A model generated the notes under the pieces. It was not told the DNA's origin, did no database searches, and was given only the letters and a program-made list of their open reading frames with translations. Source: Gammaproteobacteria bacterium (GTDB taxonomy: Bacteria > Pseudomonadota > Gammaproteobacteria > Arenicellales > JAANXG01). Taken from it: 38,888 nt of DNA. The stretch lies in assembly GCA_024638505.1 (NCBI GenBank), contig JAHEKE010000029.1, forward strand, positions 1-38,888, given 5' to 3'. Below, piece after piece: positions 15,712-23,097 of this stretch. The position numbers and the translations under genes are program-made. Each line of letters opens with the position of its first letter. Positions within the stretch are counted from its first letter, which is position 1.

Positions 15712-17505
15712 TTAATCGAAACGCCGCCTAGCGTAACTGCCGGGAGCATCTTCTATCACCGCAAGACTGCCCTGTTCGGGGTGACGCGCAGCCGCGCCCG
15801 GGGTTGAAATACGCTCTATCCATTTCTGCCAGTCCGGCCACCATGAACCGGCATGATCCTCCGCCTGTTCCAGCCAAACATCCGGGTCACCGGGCCAATC
15901 ATGCGGATTGATGAAGTGCTGGTACTTGTTTTTTTTCGGCGGATTGATTACTCCGGCGATGTGGCCCGAGCCTGCCAGGACGAAGCGAACGGGGCCGGAA
16001 AAAAGTCGGGCACCAGCATAGGTTGTGCGCCACGGTGCGATGTGGTCGTCGACAGTTGAAAGAAAGTATACCGGTATGCTGACCTGTGCGATATCCAGTG
16101 GTTCGCCCGCCAGTTCCAGGCCACCCGGTTGGCTCAGCAGGTTCTCCAGGTACATGTTGCGCAGGTAGAAACTGTGCATCGCTTCCGGCATGCGGGTGGA
16201 ATCCGCATTCCAGTGCAGCAAGTCAAACGCAGGCGCGTCCTTTCCCAGCAAGTAACTATTGATCACCGCACTCCAGATGAGCTCATTGGCGCGCAGCATG
16301 GAAAAAGCCGAGGCCATGGCACCGCCCTCCAGAAAGCCTTTTTGCCGCATTCGTACTTCCAATTTTTGAATCTGCTGCTCATTGATAAAGTGCCGTATCT
16401 CTCCTGGGTCACTGAAATCGATCAGAGTAGTTAGAAAGGTCGCGCTTTGAATACGCTCATCGCCGTACGCCGCCATATGGGCCAGCCCCGCGGCAAGTAA
16501 AGTTCCGCCCAGGCAGTATCCTATTGCATTGATCCGGTTCTCACCGGTAGCGCGTTCCACTGTGCTTAACGCGCCGTACAGACCGTCCACCATATAATGC
16601 TCGAAGGTCTTGTCGGCGTAGGTCTCATCTGGATTAACCCAGGAAATCGTAAACACCGTGTGGCCCTGGTCGACCAGCCATTTAATCAGGGAGTTCTCCG
16701 GGCGCAGATCGAGAATATAGTACTTGTTGATCCAGGGTGGAATGATAAGCACAGGTTGTTTGAACACCAGTTCGGTGCTCGGCAGGTACTGAATGAGCTG
16801 AATAAACTCGTTCTGAAAGACCACCTTACCCGGCGTTACCGCTATATTTTTCCCCAGCTCGAAGGCTTCTGGATCAGACAGACTGACTTTGAACTGCTCA
16901 CCGCTCCGTTCCCAATCTTGAAGAAAGTTTCTGTAGCCGTTGATCAAGCTCATACCGTTGGTCTTTAATGCTTCCCTGATTACCATGGGATTGGTCGGCG
17001 CATAATTCGTAGGGGCAACCGCACCGATCCAAAGCTGAACAAAAAATCTGAGCTTTTCCGCCTCCTGTTCGCTCAACGTGGTCTCACCGTTAAAGCTGTG
17101 GTAAACGAATTCCGCGTAAAGCAGATATAGCTGCTTGATGAAGTCGTAACCAGGATGATCGCTCCAAGCAGAATCGCGAAATCGCCGATCGTCTGCATCA
17201 GGCGTGATCACCGGCTCCACGTCCATGCCGAACAGTCTTTGCCAGGCGTTGCCGTACAGACGCGCCGCCTTCAACCAAAACTCCCCGGTCACGTGTGCGA
17301 GGTGTGCCGGCTCCCGCAGCGAATGATTCAGCCAGTGGAGGTAGGGTTCAATTAGATCAAAGGGATCGTGCGAGTGCAGTGTGGCCTCTTTAGCCTGGCT
17401 GTGCACGGAGCTGAGCGCCAGCTTATGCGTCTTGGTTGCCAACGACCACCAGCCGCCAGCCCCCAATTTTTCATTTTTTACGCGTTTTGCTGCTCCCGCA
17501 GCCAT
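15712..17505 (-). CDS. phaC: Class I poly(3-hydroxyalkanoate) synthase PhaC
   Basis: PhaC polymerises (R)-3-hydroxyacyl-CoA into PHA storage granules. The 597 residues include the N-terminal PhaC domain (about 75-240), the lipase-like box GYCLGG with nucleophile Cys331, and the other catalytic residues in VDDHIAPW (Asp487) and SGHIAGVINPP (His515). Length and single-subunit architecture point to class I (short-chain monomers). The first 45 residues are a variable basic tail. No phaA, phaB, phasin or depolymerase is in the window, so monomer supply must come from elsewhere. The gene lies between yjbQ and the thioredoxin-like gene on the same strand. Confidence 0.96.
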   Translation of the reverse strand: MAAGAAKRVKNEKLGAGGWWSLATKTHKLALSSVHSQAKEATLHSHDPFDLIEPYLHWLNHSLREPAHLAHVTGEFWLKAARLYGNAWQRLFGMDVEPVITPDADDRRFRDSAWSDHPGYDFIKQLYLLYAEFVYHSFNGETTLSEQEAEKLRFFVQLWIGAVAPTNYAPTNPMVIREALKTNGMSLINGYRNFLQDWERSGEQFKVSLSDPEAFELGKNIAVTPGKVVFQNEFIQLIQYLPSTELVFKQPVLIIPPWINKYYILDLRPENSLIKWLVDQGHTVFTISWVNPDETYADKTFEHYMVDGLYGALSTVERATGENRINAIGYCLGGTLLAAGLAHMAAYGDERIQSATFLTTLIDFSDPGEIRHFINEQQIQKLEVRMRQKGFLEGGAMASAFSMLRANELIWSAVINSYLLGKDAPAFDLLHWNADSTRMPEAMHSFYLRNMYLENLLSQPGGLELAGEPLDIAQVSIPVYFLSTVDDHIAPWRTTYAGARLFSGPVRFVLAGSGHIAGVINPPKKNKYQHFINPHDWPGDPDVWLEQAEDHAGSWWPDWQKWIERISTPGAAARHPEQGSLAVIEDAPGSYARRRFD

Positions 17506-17580
17506 GGCTGTATCGCTGTCTATTGTTGCACTGCAGCAGAATAAGCGCTGGATACGCGGAAGGCAAGGTCAAACGGGGCG

Positions 17581-17997
17581 TTATTGGCCCTGCACGGTGA
17601 CCGTCACATAGCGGGAATGGGGGCCGTGGCGGTGTTCCCACAGGTATATCCCTTGCCAGGTACCCAACGCCAGGCTGGAACGGGTTACGGGTATGGTCAG
17701 CGCCGTCTGCGTCAGGATACTGCGAATATGGGCCGGCATGTCGTCCGGCCCCTCCTGGGTATGGGCGAAAAGCGGGTCCCCATCCGGCACTGCTCTGAGC
17801 ATGTACGCCTCCAGATCGGACCGTACCGCAGGATCAGCGTTTTCACAGATAATCAAAGACGCACTGGTATGATGAATGAACAAATGTGCCAGACCGCATT
17901 CAATTCCTGATTTGGCGACTTGTTCATTGATCGATGACGTGATGTCGTAGGTGCCGCGACCTGAATTGGCTAACTCAATCTTTGTTTGCGCCCACAT
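17581..17997 (-). CDS. yjbQ: YjbQ/UPF0047 family protein
   Basis: This 138-residue protein is full length for the UPF0047 family. Signatures seen are LAHLFIHHTSASLIICENADP near residue 40, the DGDPLFAHTQEGPDDMPAHIRSIL segment with conserved His and Asp residues, and the C-terminal LGTWQGIYLWEHR. Family members form trimers with a metal-like pocket of His residues; weak thiamine-phosphate synthase activity was reported for E. coli YjbQ, but the physiological role is not settled. It lies 75 bases upstream of phaC and 41 bases after the ACT-V4R gene on the same strand. Confidence 0.94.
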   Translation of the reverse strand: MWAQTKIELANSGRGTYDITSSINEQVAKSGIECGLAHLFIHHTSASLIICENADPAVRSDLEAYMLRAVPDGDPLFAHTQEGPDDMPAHIRSILTQTALTIPVTRSSLALGTWQGIYLWEHRHGPHSRYVTVTVQGQ

Positions 17998-18038
17998 CGT
18001 GAGCGTATCTTAACCATTGCGGTCGGACTCGCCAAGCG

Positions 18039-18785
18039 CTATGCCATAACGCGGAACACGCAGCAATCGTCTCCATTGGTACGACAGGCATGCTCCTCGA
18101 CATTTACCTTGGGTAGGCTCGGTGACAGGTTGATCATGCCCTGGATTAATCCACTCATAAAGTCGCATCGATTGGCTGTATTGCCAAAAATCTGCCTTAT
18201 CGTATTGACCCGGCGCCTGGTGAAGATTGATATACTCGTGCGAATTTCAGAGCCCATAGCTTCCGCGTCCGAAATCGGTATGAGTGCCGGTACCACCGCT
18301 GTTTGCAATGCTTCATGTATAGAACCCGAGTTGAATAATGACTCATCGTTTTGCAGCATGCGCGCCCCTACCTTTTGCCCCAATCTTTTTAAACGGGTGG
18401 CGCGATCCCGGTCTGAACTCAACGTCGCTTCATACTTTTCGATAATGTGCAGGATCCTGGGGTAGTTCGCGACTATGCTTTTCACCAGGTCCTCCTCAGG
18501 GTCTTTAAGCGGCGTCGGCCTGGCTAGAATCGGGGTAGCGCCGGTGGCGCCGTTTGCCGGCGCCACGCTGACTACCTGTCGAACTCCCTTGACATCTCCC
18601 AATTTTTCGATCAACTCACCCGGGCTGAATGGTCCGTCCGCGATCAGCACCAGCCGGGACAAGCCATTACCGGCGGACTGGATGCGGTGTCTGGACGGGC
18701 TGAGACCAAACCGGCGCAGCGCCGCAACGACCCTGGCCATAGAACCGGGCTGATTTTCAATATTGACTACGATTTGGGCCGCCAT
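18039..18785 (-). CDS. ACT domain - V4R-like domain protein
   Basis: The 248-residue protein combines two small-molecule-binding modules. Residues 3-76 resemble an ACT domain (IVVNIENQPGSMARVVAALRRFG, then LIEKLGDVKGVRQVVSV), as in amino-acid-responsive regulators. A Pro-rich linker (80-97) and a helical segment (about 100-145, rich in Arg/Lys) follow. The C-terminal part (about 150-248) resembles the V4R domain of 4-vinyl reductase-like proteins, ending with the Cys pattern EHACRTNGDDCCVF (Cys234, 241, 242). No DNA-binding or catalytic domain is visible. It is divergent from glnS and may be a ligand or redox sensor that acts on another protein. The V4R call rests on the C-terminal pattern only. 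Confidence 0.65.
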   Translation of the reverse strand: MAAQIVVNIENQPGSMARVVAALRRFGLSPSRHRIQSAGNGLSRLVLIADGPFSPGELIEKLGDVKGVRQVVSVAPANGATGATPILARPTPLKDPEEDLVKSIVANYPRILHIIEKYEATLSSDRDRATRLKRLGQKVGARMLQNDESLFNSGSIHEALQTAVVPALIPISDAEAMGSEIRTSISIFTRRRVNTIRQIFGNTANRCDFMSGLIQGMINLSPSLPKVNVEEHACRTNGDDCCVFRVMA

Positions 18786-18919
18786 GTTTTTTACGAATCA
18801 CGCTCGCGTCTTTTGTCCTGCTAAATCGGTTATTAATTAGTGTAGTTCTAATTTTACGGATTGCATGGTCCGGCTAAAGGCAGCGCCGAACGGCACCAAA
18901 GCGGCGCGCACAGTAATCA

Positions 18920-18948
18920 TCGGCAAGGTCAGCCTATGCGGCTATAAT
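18920..18948 (+). promoter_or_regulatory. Sigma70-like promoter of glnS
   Basis: TCGGCA (18920-18925, four of six matches) and a perfect TATAAT (18943-18948) are 17 bases apart. The predicted start near 18955 gives a leader of about 45 bases. This also supports starting GlnS at 19000 rather than at the in-frame ATG at 18865, which would lie upstream of the promoter. Confidence 0.6.
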
Positions 18949-18999
18949 TGCCGACAAGCAAACGGCCTCACCCTTTCCTCGCGCAGACATTACGGCATC

Positions 19000-20670
19000 A
19001 TGAACAAAACGGAAACCTCGGCGCCGAAAAATTTTATTCGGCAGATAATCGATAAAGATCTTGAGCTAAATAAAAATAAAGGCAGAGTTGTTACCCGCTT
19101 TCCACCAGAGCCGAATGGCTACCTGCATATCGGTCACGCTAAATCAATCTGCCTGAATTTCGGTATAGCCGTGGACTACGCTGGCCGATGCAATCTGCGA
19201 TTCGACGACACCAACCCAGAAAAAGAGGAAACCGAATACGCCGAGTCGATAAAAAAGGACGTGCAATGGCTGGGCTATGAATGGAGCCGCCTGTGCTATG
19301 CATCCGATTACTTCGAACAGCTTTATCAGTACGCAGTAGTATTGATCAAGCAGGGCAAAGCTTATGTCGACAGTCAGTCAGCTGATGCAATCCGTCGCAA
19401 TAGAGGGTCATTGACCGAGCCTGGTATCGACAGCCCCTATCGTGACAGATCTATAGAGGAGAATCTGGACCTGTTTACGCGCATGCGAGCGGGTGAGTTC
19501 AGCGATGGGGAGCATGTTCTGCGCGCCCGCATCGACATGTCCGCGCCGAATATCAACATGCGCGACCCGGTTTTGTATCGCGTCCGTCACGTGTCGCACT
19601 GGCGAACGCACGACACATGGTGCATCTATCCGATGTACGACTACACCCAGTGCCTGTCTGATGCCATCGAAGGCGTTACCCATTCACTGTGCACGCTCGA
19701 GTTCGAAGACCACCGGCCGTTGTATGACTGGGTGCTGGATCAACTCGATGTTCCCTGCCACCCGCAACAAATCGAGTTCGGACGATTGAATCTGGACTAC
19801 ACCGTGATGAGCAAGCGCCTGCTCAACCGGCTGGTGAATGAAGAACATGTTTCAGGCTGGGACGATCCGAGACTGCCGACGCTGTCCGGGCTGCGCCGAA
19901 GGGGCTTCAGCGCGCCATCGATAAGGGACTTCTGCGCGCGCATCGGTATAACCAAAAGCGACGGTATCGTTGAAATGGGCGTTTTAGAAAACAGCATACG
20001 CGAGGACCTCGACTACCATGCGCCCCGGGCTATGGCGGTACTGCGACCGATCAAAGTCGTTATTGAAAACTATCCAGACAACCACGAAGAAACGGTCACC
20101 GCGCAGAACCACCCTAAACGTCCAGAACTGGGTACGCGTGAAGTGCCATTTTCAAAAACTCTGTTTATTGAGCGAGAGGATTTCATGCAAGATCCGCCAA
20201 AAAAGTATTTTCGCTTGAGCCCGGGGGCGGAGGTACGCTTGCGCTATGCCTATTACATAACCTGTACCCAGGTAGTAAAAAGCGACGGTGGGGAGATCTT
20301 GGAAGTCAGGTGCACCTACGACCCCGACTCGCGCGGCGGTTCCTCCCCTGATGGACGCAAAGTGCGCGGCACCATACACTGGGTATCCGCTGCGCACGCT
20401 GTAGATGCCGAGATAAGGCTGTATGATCGTTTGTTCACCGTGCCGAACCCCAATCCAGCTGACTTCGAGGCGCAGCTCAATCCAAATTCCCTCACCGTGT
20501 TGCAAAACTGTAAACTGGAGCAAAGCCTGGGACGGAGGAACCCGGAACAACGTTACCAGTTTGAACGGCAGGGATACTTCTATATGGACCCTGACTCCAG
20601 TGCGCGGCGGCTCGTGTTCAATCGTACTGTGACGCTGCGGGATTCCTGGGGCAAAGGCCACCCAGGGTAA
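19000..20670 (+). CDS. glnS: Glutaminyl-tRNA synthetase GlnS
   Basis: GlnS charges tRNA-Gln directly with glutamine, the route used in Gammaproteobacteria rather than the GatCAB amidotransferase route. The 556-residue length fits. The class I signatures are present: [15 protein letters not shown] with HIGH at residues 43-46, and VMSKRLL as the KMSKS equivalent. The specificity region [14 protein letters not shown] and the two C-terminal beta-barrel anticodon-binding domains (from about residue 340) are intact. Start chosen at ATG 19000 because residues upstream are unlike GlnS and precede the promoter. It is transcribed away from the ACT-V4R gene and is followed after 72 bases by yceI. Confidence 0.97.
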   Translation: MNKTETSAPKNFIRQIIDKDLELNKNKGRVVTRFPPEPNGYLHIGHAKSICLNFGIAVDYAGRCNLRFDDTNPEKEETEYAESIKKDVQWLGYEWSRLCYASDYFEQLYQYAVVLIKQGKAYVDSQSADAIRRNRGSLTEPGIDSPYRDRSIEENLDLFTRMRAGEFSDGEHVLRARIDMSAPNINMRDPVLYRVRHVSHWRTHDTWCIYPMYDYTQCLSDAIEGVTHSLCTLEFEDHRPLYDWVLDQLDVPCHPQQIEFGRLNLDYTVMSKRLLNRLVNEEHVSGWDDPRLPTLSGLRRRGFSAPSIRDFCARIGITKSDGIVEMGVLENSIREDLDYHAPRAMAVLRPIKVVIENYPDNHEETVTAQNHPKRPELGTREVPFSKTLFIEREDFMQDPPKKYFRLSPGAEVRLRYAYYITCTQVVKSDGGEILEVRCTYDPDSRGGSSPDGRKVRGTIHWVSAAHAVDAEIRLYDRLFTVPNPNPADFEAQLNPNSLTVLQNCKLEQSLGRRNPEQRYQFERQGYFYMDPDSSARRLVFNRTVTLRDSWGKGHPG

Positions 20671-20742
20671 CAGTCAGGGAACATTCACCAAGCGCATTTG
20701 TCTGTACACAGCAGACGCCACAACTAACGCCGCCACTTTCCT

Positions 20743-21333
20743 TTGTTCAGATCAATCCTCATCATTGCCGCATTAATGCATAGCGCCTGCAATCAGGCCT
20801 GGGCACAGGAGTACGTATTTGATCGCGTTCACACGCAGATTCTTTTTTTTACTGACCATTTTGGATTTTCAAAATCCCAGGGGGAGTTTCTCGACTTTGC
20901 GGGCAGGTTCACATTTGATAAGAATAATTTCGACAAAACCCAGGTTGAGATTACGATTTATGCGGACAGTATCGATATGGATGACGATAAATGGAATAAA
21001 AAGATGCGTGGAAAAAAGTATTTCAACAGTGAGAAATATCCAACCATTAAATTCGTCAGCACGCGAATCGTCCCTATAGACGGCAAGCATGCTACGGTGC
21101 AAGGCAACCTCACGCTGCTGGATAAAACATTACCCGTTGATGTACACATGAAATTCAACAAGGCCGGTCTGAACATTGCTACGGGGAAAAAAACCGCCGG
21201 TTTTTCTGGACATGCGAAGCTGAAGCGTTCGGCCTTTGGTATGACTACACACCTTAAGTACGTTGGCGACGAGGTTGAAATTCGTCTCGAAGTAGAGGGC
21301 TTTATGGAGAACGTCCGTAAGCATGATTCTTAA
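20743..21333 (+). CDS. YceI-family periplasmic protein (first copy)
   Basis: The 196-residue product has a signal peptide (about residues 1-21, ending AWAQ) and a YceI lipocalin-like barrel. Seen are YVFDRVHTQILFFTDHFGFS at the start of the mature protein, a middle KKMRGKKYFNSEKYPTIKF motif that corresponds to the family's xFFDVxxxPxxxF element, and AFGMTTHLKYVGDEVEI near the end. YceI folds bind isoprenoid-like lipids such as polyprenyl quinones in the characterised members. The start is a TTG with a weak ribosome binding site, so the exact N-terminus is uncertain. The stop overlaps the cytochrome b561 start by 11 bases. Confidence 0.88.
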   Translation: MFRSILIIAALMHSACNQAWAQEYVFDRVHTQILFFTDHFGFSKSQGEFLDFAGRFTFDKNNFDKTQVEITIYADSIDMDDDKWNKKMRGKKYFNSEKYPTIKFVSTRIVPIDGKHATVQGNLTLLDKTLPVDVHMKFNKAGLNIATGKKTAGFSGHAKLKRSAFGMTTHLKYVGDEVEIRLEVEGFMENVRKHDS

Positions 21334-21877
21334 CACCGATCAGGAATGGGGAGCGGTGGCCAAAGCGCTGCATTGGATCATGGCGCTGACCATTCTACTG
21401 ATGTTTGTTTTGGGCTGGCTGGCGGTCAGTGCACCGATGTCACCGACAAAACTCAAACTTTTCATGTGGCATAAGTCGATTGGACTTACGCTGCTCGTAC
21501 TGGTATGCCTTCGCCTACTGTGGCGACTGACCAACAAAACCCCGCTGCAGCCCGTGGACGTCAGTCCGATGGAGCACCGGCTGGCTAAGGCAGGACACGC
21601 TGCTCTTTACCTGCTGATGATCCTCATGCCGCTGAGTGGATACGTAATCAACTCGACTGCAAACTTCCCGTTCAAGCTATTCGGCTGGGCCCAGGTCCCA
21701 AATATCATCCCGCCCAACGAGGCGTGGCAGGATAGGGCCGAAACGGTGCACCTCAGCCTGTTTTGGTTTTTCGCGCTGCTGGTTGCCGTACATACCGCGG
21801 CTGCCTGGCGGCACCATTTTATCAAGCGCAATAACGTCCTCACCCGCATGCTGCCCAAACGTGCGCCTCCCGCATGA
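21323..21877 (+). CDS. Cytochrome b561 (CybB/YceJ type)
   Basis: A 184-residue inner-membrane protein with four helices (about 14-33, 47-67, 92-112, 144-162). Candidate haem ligands are His17 in ALHWIMA, His50 in MWHKSIG, His143 in TVHLSLF and His157 in AVHTAAAW, the pattern of di-haem bacterial cytochrome b561. CybB oxidises ubiquinol and can reduce superoxide in E. coli. It lies between two yceI genes with overlaps on both sides, as yceJ-yceI pair in E. coli, so the three products probably act together in quinone-linked redox chemistry at the membrane. Confidence 0.93.
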   Translation: MILNTDQEWGAVAKALHWIMALTILLMFVLGWLAVSAPMSPTKLKLFMWHKSIGLTLLVLVCLRLLWRLTNKTPLQPVDVSPMEHRLAKAGHAALYLLMILMPLSGYVINSTANFPFKLFGWAQVPNIIPPNEAWQDRAETVHLSLFWFFALLVAVHTAAAWRHHFIKRNNVLTRMLPKRAPPA

Positions 21878-22443
21878 AGTACACCGCGAATCTCACGTTT
21901 AAGAATGTTCTGCTGGTGACAGCACTGCTGATCACACCGACCCTCTGGGCTCAGCCGTGGCAGGTTGATTACGATGCGAGCAGGATTGCTTTTATCGCCA
22001 CTTACGATGACATTGCCTTCGAGGCAAACTTCAGGAAGTTTGCCGTGGAAGTAGATTTCGATCCGGCAACAATCGATCAGGCCTCAATTAAAGCCAGCGT
22101 TGATATAGCATCGGTAGACAGCCGCAGCCGTGATCGAGACGAGGGCATGTTGGAGGCGGATTGGTTCGATGCCGAGCAGCATCCACGTGCCACCTTCGCC
22201 TCCACAGCCTTTCGTAAACTGGACAACGGATACATGGTTGCCGGGGATTTGGTTATAAAAGGCGTATCGCGACCGGTTGAGTTTTTCTTAAGCTGGGAGT
22301 CGGCCGCAGAATCAGCCAGCCTAGTAGGGCAAACCAGGGTAAAGCGAACGGATTTTGCTATAGGAACGGGAGAGTGGGCGGAAGACGATACTATTGGTTT
22401 TGATGTGCAAATTACGTTCGACCTTGATTTAACGCGTCCCTGA
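21874..22443 (+). CDS. YceI-family periplasmic protein (second copy)
   Basis: A 189-residue product with a signal peptide (about 1-26, ending TLWAQ) and a YceI barrel: WQVDYDASRIAFIATYDDIAFEANF, then EGMLEADWFDAEQHPRATFAS (the family's signature element), and FAIGTGEWAEDDTIGFDVQITF at the end. It resembles the canonical YceI pattern more closely than the first copy, and the two differ throughout, so this is an old divergence rather than a recent duplication. The ATG overlaps the b561 stop as ATGA. Lipid or quinone binding in the periplasm is expected from the family. Confidence 0.93.
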   Translation: MKYTANLTFKNVLLVTALLITPTLWAQPWQVDYDASRIAFIATYDDIAFEANFRKFAVEVDFDPATIDQASIKASVDIASVDSRSRDRDEGMLEADWFDAEQHPRATFASTAFRKLDNGYMVAGDLVIKGVSRPVEFFLSWESAAESASLVGQTRVKRTDFAIGTGEWAEDDTIGFDVQITFDLDLTRP

Positions 22444-22515
22444 CGGTGCTGTCGCCACGCGCATCCAGGCAGCGCTCAAGCCTGCGCAGATGCGAGCGGG
22501 CATCAGCCCATTGCG

Positions 22516-23097
22516 TCACAAACGATCCAACTGCTGTCGGTGTTCGCGCTGAATGGTCTCCCATTCCAGCTTCATCCATGGCGAATAATGCCTTTCGTCC
22601 TCAGCCAGTTCCTGATCTACCTGGGATGGTGTGAGAAACCGCCAGTCGGCAACCTCGTTCGGATTCGCCCGGACCGGGTCCAAGCTCTTGCCGATGTACA
22701 CCCAGCACAGCTCATGCTCTGCACCAACGTCCTGGTACTGCGCCTGATATATGAATTTGTATAAAAACATGAGGTTACCGCGCATGCCCAACTCTTGATA
22801 CAGACGGCGGTCAACCGCCTCGCGCATGTCTTCTCCGAGCCGCGGATGGCTGCAGCAGCTGTTTGACCAGTACAGCGGCCACAATCTTTTTTGTGCACTC
22901 CTTTGCTGCACGAGTAACTGTCCCTGACCGTTAAAAACGAACAGCGAAAAAGCGCGATGCAGGCGTCCCGCGCCATCGTGACACATTTCCTTGTTTAAAT
23001 GGCCGATTTCCTCATCGTTCGCATCCACCAGAATCAACTCTTCGTTATCGAAAGACACCACTTCGTGGCGATCGGTTACCGGCGCCAGATTATTCAA
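22516..23097 (-). CDS. idi: Isopentenyl-diphosphate delta-isomerase, type I (Idi)
   Basis: Idi interconverts IPP and DMAPP and is needed when isoprenoids come from mevalonate, because that route makes only IPP. The 193-residue protein has the Nudix-like type I fold: SNSCCSHPR with catalytic Cys81 or Cys82, REAVDRRLYQELGM as the modified Nudix helix, and AEHELCWVY with Glu127/Glu129 as the catalytic and metal-binding acids. The start is TTG, but it is supported by GGAGG six to seven bases upstream. It overlaps the end of the HMGR/mevalonate kinase gene by eight bases, so translation is probably coupled. Last gene of the mevalonate operon. Confidence 0.96.
   Translation of the reverse strand: MNNLAPVTDRHEVVSFDNEELILVDANDEEIGHLNKEMCHDGAGRLHRAFSLFVFNGQGQLLVQQRSAQKRLWPLYWSNSCCSHPRLGEDMREAVDRRLYQELGMRGNLMFLYKFIYQAQYQDVGAEHELCWVYIGKSLDPVRANPNEVADWRFLTPSQVDQELAEDERHYSPWMKLEWETIQREHRQQLDRL

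Noticed and set aside
18865-18999. In-frame 45-codon extension upstream of GlnS.
   Set aside because: It would start upstream of the TATAAT promoter and adds sequence unlike any GlnS; ATG 19000 gives the usual length.
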